Of a stretch of 64,000 nt of DNA, positions 7,492 through 13,543 are shown one piece after another. Source of the stretch: Desulfitobacterium sp038181555 (GTDB lineage Bacteria > Bacillota > Desulfitobacteriia > Desulfitobacteriales > Desulfitobacteriaceae). Both the position numbers and the translations under genes were made by a program. The stretch is from assembly GCF_038181555.1 (NCBI RefSeq), contig NZ_JBBWUA010000004.1, positions 124,001-188,000 of the forward strand. Direction: 5' to 3'. The notes beneath the pieces were generated by a model. It was not told the DNA's origin and did not search any database. It saw only the letters and a list, made by a program, of their open reading frames with translations. Numbering within the stretch: the first letter of the stretch is position 1; each line of letters begins with the position of its first letter.

Positions 7492-7532
7492 ATTCTTTAA
7501 AGAAAAATTCTCTAATACGCCTCCCAAATTTG

Positions 7533-7567
7533 ATCTCTTCTGAGCATTTTCAGAAGAGATTTCTTTT
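7533..7567 (+). terminator. Strong terminator after the 7213 gene
   Basis: ATCTCTTCTGA pairs perfectly with TCAGAAGAGAT, followed by TTCTTTT. Confidence 0.85.
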
Positions 7568-7614
7568 CGAGTGGATATTACTATATAAAGTTAACAATGT
7601 GAAGAATGGAGTAG

Positions 7615-7687
7615 GTGATTCTCGCCTAAAAGCGAGACGTAGTAAATGTCACGAATCTTAAACTCTATGCTGAAAGGCATAGAGTTT
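7615..7687. ncRNA. Two-hairpin structured segment between convergent genes
   Basis: The first element has an outer GTGA/TCAC pair (7615-7618 with 7649-7652) around a TCTCGC/GCGAGA stem (7620-7625 with 7632-7637). The second is a perfect 11-bp stem, AAACTCTATGC with GCATAGAGTTT (7660-7670 with 7677-7687). Neither stem has a long T run on either strand, so they are not plain terminators. They lie between the ends of the convergent genes at 7213 and 8710. A small RNA or mRNA 3' structure is possible; no known family was recognised. Confidence 0.35.
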
Positions 7688-7762
7688 GCTGTCATATCCG
7701 AAGAATGGTCAATGGCGGAAGAAGCATCGAATTTTGGGAATAGTTACTTCTTTCTATAGGAG

Positions 7763-8710
7763 TTACTTATCCTGCAATAATTTGATATTACTTCTAAAAA
7801 TACCCTGGAAATCAGCTTTCATAAAGGCTTCAACTATACTGGGATCGAATTGTGTACCAACGCATCTCTGAATTTCCTTAATGGCTAGATCATGATTCTG
7901 TCCCTTGCGATAAGGACGATCAGAGGTCATGGCGTCATAGGTGTCAGCAACTGCAATGATACGAGATTCAAATGGTATAGCTTCTCCTTTGATACCAGCA
8001 GGATAACCGGACCCATCATATCTTTCATGGTGATGTAGGATGATGGGTAATATGCTGTTGAGAAAACTAATATCTTTTAAAATACTAAAGGCAATTGAAG
8101 GATGAAGCCTGATTATTTCCTGCTCAAATTCTGAGAGTTTACCGGGTTTGTGTAAGATTTCGTCAGGAACACCGATTTTCCCAATATCATGTAAACGAGC
8201 TGCTAATTCAAGTCGTTGAAGTATTTCTATATCCAATCCCATGACTTGCCCAATCGCACTCGAAATAATTGAAACTCTTTGGGAATGGCCTGAAGTATAC
8301 TTATCACGAGCATCTACAGCGTTTGAGAGCGCCATAACTGTATTTCTGTAGGATAAATCTAGCTGAGTGTAAGAGTGTTCAAGGCTAAGATTTTGCTCGA
8401 CTAACAATTTGTTTTGTGCGATTAAGGTCTGCGAAGCATTGGCAACGTTTCTAAAGAGAAAAAAGTAGAGAATGAATAGCCCAAAGAAGGATATTCCAGT
8501 AATTATCCTATTCAAACTATTAGTGTGACTTTCAATATCAGTATAAGGGGTATGGACTTCGTAAACTCCAGTAAAATGTGAGGTCTCGTTAATGCTATTC
8601 AGTATGTCATTTTTTATATGCTCAGAGACGAAATAACTAATAAGGAGTCCAGTAATAAGAAATGCTACAAGACTTAGAAGTACGAATTTTTGGGTAAGCG
8701 AAAATTTCAT
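7763..8710 (-). CDS. Membrane HD-GYP cyclic di-GMP phosphodiesterase
   Basis: 315 residues: an N-terminal helix (about 8-28), a roughly 40-residue extracytoplasmic loop, a second helix (about 70-90), a coiled coil, then an HD-GYP domain that hydrolyses cyclic di-GMP. Metal and substrate motifs are present: ARLHDIGKIGVPD, HHERYDGSGYP and VADTYDAMTSDRPYR. It would oppose the two diguanylate cyclases on either side of it. ATG start on the minus strand, divergent from the 8897 gene. Its promoter has a partial version of the repeat array: one clear repeat (8756-8766), 4 nt, and TATGAT. Confidence 0.9.
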   Translation of the reverse strand: MKFSLTQKFVLLSLVAFLITGLLISYFVSEHIKNDILNSINETSHFTGVYEVHTPYTDIESHTNSLNRIITGISFFGLFILYFFLFRNVANASQTLIAQNKLLVEQNLSLEHSYTQLDLSYRNTVMALSNAVDARDKYTSGHSQRVSIISSAIGQVMGLDIEILQRLELAARLHDIGKIGVPDEILHKPGKLSEFEQEIIRLHPSIAFSILKDISFLNSILPIILHHHERYDGSGYPAGIKGEAIPFESRIIAVADTYDAMTSDRPYRKGQNHDLAIKEIQRCVGTQFDPSIVEAFMKADFQGIFRSNIKLLQDK

Positions 8711-8802
8711 AACTTAATGCTCCTCTATCTGCTAATCTTCTTTAAATCATATCAAATGATTATGAAGAACTTGCAAAAAGTACCCCGAAAAAATTTAAAA
8801 GC

Positions 8803-8856
8803 TTCATATTGTTTTCATTACAAATTCGCTCAGAATTCATAGCCTGTATATAAAAT
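8803..8856 (+). promoter_or_regulatory. Array d: four 11-bp repeats plus -10
   Basis: TTCATATTGTT, TTCATTACAAA, TTCGCTCAGAA and TTCATAGCCTG at 8803-8846, then TATA and TAAAAT (8851-8856). Drives the diguanylate cyclase gene at 8897. Confidence 0.72.
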
Positions 8857-8896
8857 GGGATGAGGAGAGAACTTTCGATTTAGGGAGCGGATGGAA

Positions 8897-9628
8897 ATGC
8901 TCAAGATCGGCTTGTTTGTCATAATGATAAGTAGTGGTGTCTTAAGTGCGTTGTTTCTTCATCTAATATCCATGCCTTTATCAAATAATACGCTGATTCA
9001 TTGTCTTGTTTTGGGTTTTGGATTTGGAATGGTTAATTACCTACTTGCTAACTGGTATATATCTAGGAATGCTCAAATTAAACGGGATTATGAGATGCTT
9101 AAATTGAAGGTATATGTCGATGATTTAACGGGATTGTTAAACCGTAAAGCACTTGATTTGGATTCTAGTGAACTAAGTGATGAGAACTTTTCGATACTAT
9201 TTATTGATGTTGATAATTTTAGGGCGTTTAATAATCAATATGGACATAAGTTTGGAGATAATGTACTTCATGAAGTATGTAATGTGGTAAGATATACCAT
9301 TCGATGTGGTGATAAAGCATACCGTTATGGAGGCGAGGAAATTGTGGTGTTACTTAAGGATTGTGAAAAGAAGAATGCCCTCCAAATTGCTGAAAAAATT
9401 CGCTGCCAAGTAAATAACTTAGATAACGACCCTTATCCACCTATTACTGTATCTTTAGGAGTTGCAAGTTGTCCTGAGGACGGGGGAACAATTCAGGAGG
9501 TTCTTGAAAAATCCGATCATGCACTATTATTAGCAAAGAATCTCGGTAAAAATCGTACCCTTGGATATGATAGCTTAACTATTGAGGAAATTCACGAACA
9601 CCTTTCCAAATATGACAGCTGCTTTTAA
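8897..9628 (+). CDS. Membrane diguanylate cyclase (GGDEF), paralog of the 5602 gene
   Basis: 243 residues with the same plan as the protein at 5602: two transmembrane helices and a GGDEF domain with YRYGGEEI and an intact RCGD inhibitory site five residues earlier. The ATG at 8897 is preferred because GGGAG then sits 9 nt away and the start aligns with the paralog; the ATG at 8891 would leave only 3 nt. It extends slightly further at the C-terminus than its paralog. It is divergent from the HD-GYP gene, so synthesis and breakdown of cyclic di-GMP are encoded side by side. Confidence 0.9.
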   Translation: MLKIGLFVIMISSGVLSALFLHLISMPLSNNTLIHCLVLGFGFGMVNYLLANWYISRNAQIKRDYEMLKLKVYVDDLTGLLNRKALDLDSSELSDENFSILFIDVDNFRAFNNQYGHKFGDNVLHEVCNVVRYTIRCGDKAYRYGGEEIVVLLKDCEKKNALQIAEKIRCQVNNLDNDPYPPITVSLGVASCPEDGGTIQEVLEKSDHALLLAKNLGKNRTLGYDSLTIEEIHEHLSKYDSCF

Positions 9629-9635
9629 ATAGGCT

Positions 9636-9690
9636 GTAGCCTCCACAATGCTGCCCATAGAACCCCCCAAGATCTCCGTTTTTAATAGAT
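9636..9690 (-). pseudogene. Relic of a DUF2680-type protein C-terminus
   Basis: In one minus-strand frame this reads SIKNGDLGGFYGQHCGGY. That matches the C-terminal IEKGNLGGFYGQHCGGY of the intact protein at 11952. A stop codon lies just before the matching part and no N-terminal portion is found, so this is a leftover of a second copy. Confidence 0.6.
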
Positions 9691-9697
9691 TAATGAT

Positions 9698-9748
9698 AAA
9701 AGAGTAGAGCTAAATTCCTCGAATAGGAAGTTTATTCTACTCTTTTTG
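9698..9748 (+). terminator. Terminator before the sulfite/nitrite reductase gene
   Basis: AAAGAGTAGA pairs with TCTACTCTTT across a loop that contains its own short TTCCTCGAATAGGAA hairpin, followed by a T run. Confidence 0.75.
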
Positions 9749-9833
9749 TATTTCTAGTTGAATTATCCTTTGATATATGTTAAATTTATTTATACATAAA
9801 CCTAGTAAACCGCTAGGTATAGGAGGGTATGAC

Positions 9834-11450
9834 GTGAATAGAGCCTGGGTAAATGATGAGTTAAGTGACTTTGAAAAATTGAAGCTAGAAAAGGATGGCT
9901 TAGATATTATCAATAGACTTCCGGAATACAAAGAAACAGGATTTGAATCTATAGATATTCAAGAGCGAACCCTCTTAAAATGGGCCGGGGTGAATGTCCA
10001 GAGACCTAGGGAAGCTGGGTATTTTTTGATGCGGGTTAAAACTCCCAGTGGAATCCTAAACTCTGATCAAGCTCGTGTCTTGGCGAGGCTCTCTAAAGAT
10101 TATGGCCGAGGTATTCTGGACCTGACCACTCGCCAATCCTTTCAACTTCATTGGCTTACCATAGAAACGATTCCTGAAGTGATGGAAATCTTGAGGGAAG
10201 CTCAACTGACTGCGATTGGGGCTGAAGGGGACTGCCCTCGAACAATTATGGGGAATCCCCTTGCAGGACTTGACCCCAATGAAACGATGGATACTCAGGA
10301 TATTGTAAAAGAGGTTTCTGATTATTTTCAGGGCAACAGAGAATTTTCTAATTTGCCGAGAAAGTATAAAATATCGATTTCGGCCAATGTGGATAATGCG
10401 GGTTATGCGCAGATCAATGATCTTGCCTTTACCCCGGCTGTTAAGAAGGATGGGGTAAAGGATGTCTATGGATTTCATGTTTACGTAGGTGGCGGATTAT
10501 CGGCAAAACCTCATCTTGCTCAGAAGCTGAACCTCTTTGTGTATCCAGATGAAGTGCTCAAGGTAGCCATAGCCGTGACAACTCTCTTTAGGGATTATGG
10601 ATATAGAAAGAACCGCCACCATGCAAGACTTAAATTTCTTGTGGCGGATTGGGGAGTTGAAAGGTTTGAAGCGGAGCTTCTAAAACTAACTGGATCTCTT
10701 GAAACAGCGGGAACTGATTTGATGCGAGGCTGGAATGGCGGGTATTTTTACGGAGTTCATCCGCAAAAGCAAACAGGGCTTAACTATGTAGGACTTTCTG
10801 TGCCCCTTGGTCGCTTAACTCCTGAAGAGTTAATAGAAATTGCCAAGTGTGCCGACGTGTACGGCAATGGCTCCCTCCGGGTATCTCCATCGAAAAATCT
10901 CGTGCTTGCGAATATACCCGATGAAAATATCCAGTCTCTTCTCGCTGAAAGTACTATTAAGCGCTTTACTCCCAACCCTAATTCCTTTGCGGGATATACA
11001 GTTTCTTGTACCGGAAAGGAATTCTGTAATTTAGCCTTAGTGGAAACCAAAGACTTTTCGTCAAAATTGGCTCAAAGTCTAGATGAAAAGGTTCAACTGG
11101 ATACACCAATTCGGATCCATGTCACAGGCTGTCCTAATTCTTGTGGTCAATTACAAATTGCTGATATTGGTTTAAGAGGAGCCATCGGTAGGCAGAATGG
11201 GAAAACAGTCGAAAAGTTTGAACTATACATTGGCGGAAGCCTTGGTGTAAATGCGGGATTTGCAACAGCGCTTAAAGGGGCAGTTCCAGCAGATAAGTTA
11301 GAAGAGGTTTTGCTGGACTTTATCAATTTTTTTAAAAGCAATAAACATTCTCATGAGTCGTTTCATGACTTTGCTGTTAGACATGGAGTTGGAGCTTTTC
11401 AACAACTTCTGGATTCCTATGATAATCCTTTGGGATTGACTGGAAAGTAG
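9834..11450 (+). CDS. Siroheme/4Fe-4S nitrite or sulfite reductase, ferredoxin type (NirA-like)
   Basis: About 538 residues. Catalyses a six-electron reduction of nitrite to ammonia or sulfite to sulfide in the cytoplasm. It has the two ferredoxin-like repeats of the family (RQSFQLHW region in the first half) and the siroheme-4Fe4S ligands CTGKEFC (about 392-398) and CPNSC (about 433-437). The wording around CTGKEFCNLALVETK is closer to ferredoxin-dependent nitrite reductases than to dissimilatory DsrAB. GTG at 9834 is chosen because AGGAGGG precedes it by 6 nt; the ATG at 9777 has no site. It stands alone, so the substrate is inferred only. Confidence 0.88.
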   Translation: MNRAWVNDELSDFEKLKLEKDGLDIINRLPEYKETGFESIDIQERTLLKWAGVNVQRPREAGYFLMRVKTPSGILNSDQARVLARLSKDYGRGILDLTTRQSFQLHWLTIETIPEVMEILREAQLTAIGAEGDCPRTIMGNPLAGLDPNETMDTQDIVKEVSDYFQGNREFSNLPRKYKISISANVDNAGYAQINDLAFTPAVKKDGVKDVYGFHVYVGGGLSAKPHLAQKLNLFVYPDEVLKVAIAVTTLFRDYGYRKNRHHARLKFLVADWGVERFEAELLKLTGSLETAGTDLMRGWNGGYFYGVHPQKQTGLNYVGLSVPLGRLTPEELIEIAKCADVYGNGSLRVSPSKNLVLANIPDENIQSLLAESTIKRFTPNPNSFAGYTVSCTGKEFCNLALVETKDFSSKLAQSLDEKVQLDTPIRIHVTGCPNSCGQLQIADIGLRGAIGRQNGKTVEKFELYIGGSLGVNAGFATALKGAVPADKLEEVLLDFINFFKSNKHSHESFHDFAVRHGVGAFQQLLDSYDNPLGLTGK

Positions 11451-11559
11451 GGTTGGGTATAAAATATAAACAACTATTTGAAAGTAAAATATCCTTAAGC
11501 GCCATTCAAATTTCTTCCTCAATGTCTGTACTTAAGGACTACTGATATTTACTGTGTTC

Positions 11560-11729
11560 GTAATAGCTAGAGAAGGCACTGGCTCTGGAATATTTATGTT
11601 GATGGTCATATCAATTGCCTATATCGCAGAAATGTAAACCGGGGAAAGTCGAGGTAAATGGCAAAGCCTGACGGCTGCGGGTGGATTCTGTGCTATGCCT
11701 GTCATTGGGGTGATCTCGTTTCACGTCTG
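11560..11729 (+). pseudogene. Fragment of a major facilitator transporter
   Basis: One frame reads VISIAYIAEM, a stop, then TGESRGKWQSLTAAGG and FCAMPVIGVIS. This resembles the segment of sugar-porter MFS proteins in which an acidic AEM-type motif is followed by RGKW. An in-frame TAA (11635) and the absence of flanking helices mark it as decayed. Confidence 0.5.
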
Positions 11730-11800
11730 AGTGGAAGTGGCAACGGTATGATGGGCTCTTCAGAAAGAATGTGACGATAGCGGTGGGGCGTGTAATTTAG

Positions 11801-11836
11801 TAGGCCTAGAACAAATAGTTCTAGGCCTAAGTTTTG
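11801..11836 (+). terminator. Strong terminator hairpin
   Basis: TAGGCCTAGAAC pairs with GTTCTAGGCCTA over a 5-nt loop, then AGTTTTG. Works mainly in the plus direction. Confidence 0.75.
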
Positions 11837-11865
11837 TAGGGGTAGTTGTGTATACTAAGAAAAAG

Positions 11866-11900
11866 GCCGCTACTAATGAATTGTAGCAAGGCCTTGGGGG
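11866..11900 (-). terminator. Terminator of the DUF2680 gene
   Basis: On the minus strand, AAGGCCTTGCTAC and GTAGCGGCCTT form a stem followed by TTTC. Confidence 0.6.
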
Positions 11901-11951
11901 TGGAAGTAACTTTAGAATATTTTAAAGGTTATTGTTGGTTAGGGGATGGTT

Positions 11952-12290
11952 TTAGTACATCATATTAGAAGCATAGCCTTGATTCATCATATTAGAACCG
12001 TAACCACCGCAATGTTGTCCATAAAAACCGCCAAGGTTTCCTTTTTCGATAGCTTGATTACGATATTGTTGGTCTTGGTTGATATTATCTTTGGCGTATT
12101 TAGCTTCTTCTTTGGTCATAGCACCGGCTTCTACTTGCTTATCAATAATCTGTTGCTGTACAGTAAACAATTGGCTATAAAGATTTTTGAGTTCATCAGC
12201 TTTAGTTGAACCGCTTTCAGCAAAAGCTGATGTAGCCCCGCCAATCGTAAGAGCGATTGTGAGAATTCCTAAGGCAATTTTCTTTTTCAT
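11952..12290 (-). CDS. Secreted DUF2680-type protein
   Basis: 112 residues from an ATG at 12290 behind a GGAGGG site; an upstream in-frame ATG at 12341 would put extra residues ahead of a clean signal peptide. The signal peptide ends near AFA. A helical region resembling DUF2680 follows (DELKNLYSQLFTVQQQI, then VEAGAMTKEEAKYAKDNI). The tail is rich in Gly, Tyr, Met and includes HCGGYGSNMMNQ, a plausible metal site. The function of the family is not known to me. It is controlled by array e, and a decayed second copy lies at 9636. Confidence 0.8.
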   Translation of the reverse strand: MKKKIALGILTIALTIGGATSAFAESGSTKADELKNLYSQLFTVQQQIIDKQVEAGAMTKEEAKYAKDNINQDQQYRNQAIEKGNLGGFYGQHCGGYGSNMMNQGYASNMMY

Positions 12291-12336
12291 ATTATTCCCT
12301 CCAATATTTTTCCTTGAGTGGATTAAGTACATTATT

Positions 12337-12390
12337 AGCATAGCTCAACCTTATGAAGAGCTTGAGAAGAAGTTTTGAATATCTTGTGAA
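12337..12390 (-). promoter_or_regulatory. Array e: four 11-bp repeats plus -10 for the DUF2680 gene
   Basis: Minus-strand repeats in order: TTCACAAGATA, TTCAAAACTTC, TTCTCAAGCTC and TTCATAAGGTT (12390 down to 12347), then GAGC and TATGCT (12342-12337). The geometry is identical to the plus-strand arrays. Confidence 0.72.
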
Positions 12391-12482
12391 TTCTAGGATT
12401 TTATAGTACATAAATCAAAATCAATTTGTTGATAATATAAGAGATGAGTTGAGTGATTTAAATAATGGTGGGGGTTCGGTTT

Positions 12483-12926
12483 ATGCATAGGAAGAGAAAA
12501 ATAATCCTTGGGTTGATTATCTTTAGTGCTTTAGCTGCTCTCCCGTTTCTTTATAATCTGGGAAGAGAAAATAAGGGTCCGAATACCAGTATTACTACAC
12601 CGCGGATCCAAGAATTAGGGGTAACACAGTGTATAGAATCAACGGAATATATGAGGGCTAATCACATGAAGCTGCTTGTTGATTGGAGGGATGATGTCGT
12701 TCGAAACGGAGATAGAACTTATGTAAATAGCCGAGGCGAATCCTATCAGAAGAGTTTAGATACATGTTTAGATTGTCATCATGACCCGAACCTCAATACT
12801 GAAGAACAATTCTGTGTAAAGTGCCATAATTATTCATCTGTACAGCCGGATTGTAGACAATGTCATACTTGGCCGGGTATAAATGAACATCCTCATTCAG
12901 ACAAACCAATCGATGCCAACCATTAA
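12483..12926 (+). CDS. dsrJ: DsrJ-like triheme cytochrome c
   Basis: 147 residues: a short basic start, one transmembrane anchor (about 4-24), then an extracytoplasmic domain with three CxxCH haem sites (CLDCH, CVKCH, CRQCH). The segment CIESTEYMRANHMKLLVDWR with VVRNG after it is characteristic of DsrJ, the cytochrome of the DsrMKJOP membrane complex that exchanges electrons between the quinone pool, the periplasm and sulfite reduction. Here no dsrM, K, O or P gene is adjacent. ATG at 12483 (GGGGG 8 nt upstream) is preferred over 12465. Maturation needs reduced haem-binding Cys, consistent with ccdA in the same region. Confidence 0.83.
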   Translation: MHRKRKIILGLIIFSALAALPFLYNLGRENKGPNTSITTPRIQELGVTQCIESTEYMRANHMKLLVDWRDDVVRNGDRTYVNSRGESYQKSLDTCLDCHHDPNLNTEEQFCVKCHNYSSVQPDCRQCHTWPGINEHPHSDKPIDANH

Positions 12927-12940
12927 AAATAGCTCATCTT

Positions 12941-12978
12941 AAATCGGCTGCTTCAATTTATGAAGGTAGCCGATTTTT
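12941..12978 (+). terminator. Terminator after the DsrJ-like gene
   Basis: AAATCGGCT pairs with AGCCGATTT, with inner TTCA/TGAA pairing, followed by TTTG. Confidence 0.82.
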
Positions 12979-13056
12979 TGCACTATGAATTCGGTTCAAC
13001 ACGTGATAGATTTTGAAGATATGAAAATCAAAATTTATTTTGAGATTAAATTATTC

Positions 13057-13118
13057 TTGAAAGATCCGCGGATATGGTCTACAATGCAAATATAGGATAT
13101 ATAGGGTACCCCCCTATA
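13057..13118 (+). promoter_or_regulatory. csoR-copA promoter with copper-repressor operator
   Basis: TTGAAA (13057-13062) and TACAAT (13080-13085) are separated by 17 bp. The near-palindrome TATAGGGTACCCCCCTATA (13100-13118) lies over the likely transcription start and resembles CsoR operators, which are GC-centred palindromes flanked by TATA/TACC. Binding of apo-CsoR would block the promoter; copper would release it. Confidence 0.78.
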
Positions 13119-13150
13119 CTATATGGAATTCCTAAAGGGAGTTGTGTGCT

Positions 13151-13483
13151 ATGGGTGACGAAGTCAAGGATAACTGTTCTAGCTGTGGAACTGATGAGAG
13201 CGGAATAAGAACAGCCCACCATGACGAAAAGACAATTAAAGAGTTAGTTAATCGTTTGAATCGAATTGAAGGGCAGGTTCGAGGTGTGAAAGGAATGATT
13301 GAAAAGCATACTTATTGTGATGATGTGCTTAATCAGATCACCTCGGTGCAATCAGCTTTAGATGGAGTGTCTAAGTTGTTGCTAGAAAAGCACTTTAAAT
13401 CTTGTGTCAAGGATCGTTTGAGTCAGGGCGATGATGAAGTCATCGACGAATTATTAAAGACTATATTCCGCATGAAGAAATAG
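13151..13483 (+). CDS. csoR: Copper-sensing transcriptional repressor CsoR
   Basis: 110 residues, all-helical CsoR/RcnR family. A Cys/His-bearing N-terminal tail precedes the conserved RLNRIEGQVRGVKGMIE helix. The Cu(I) ligands Cys (HTYCDD), then His and Cys (KHFKSC) follow the C-H-C pattern that marks copper sensors. ATG at 13151 is preferred because AAAGGGAG sits 9 nt away; the TTG at 13142 directly abuts it. It controls its own operator and the copA gene 60 nt downstream. Confidence 0.93.
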   Translation: MGDEVKDNCSSCGTDESGIRTAHHDEKTIKELVNRLNRIEGQVRGVKGMIEKHTYCDDVLNQITSVQSALDGVSKLLLEKHFKSCVKDRLSQGDDEVIDELLKTIFRMKK

Positions 13484-13543
13484 TGCGAATTCTACACATT
13501 TGGATATATAAAAACAACGCGGAATATTAAGGAGGGAAAAAAC

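Larger units (their letters stand above)
11451..11951. other. Gene-free stretch with relic and converging terminators
   Basis: It holds the MFS relic at 11560-11729, a strong plus-strand terminator at 11801 and a minus-strand terminator at 11866 for the DUF2680 gene. Nothing else was recognised. Confidence 0.6.

Noticed and set aside
8711..8800. A complete repeat array for the HD-GYP gene
   Set aside because: Only the last repeat (TTCATAATCAT) and the 4-nt gap to TATGAT fit well; the three further positions do not match, so it is not counted among the nine.
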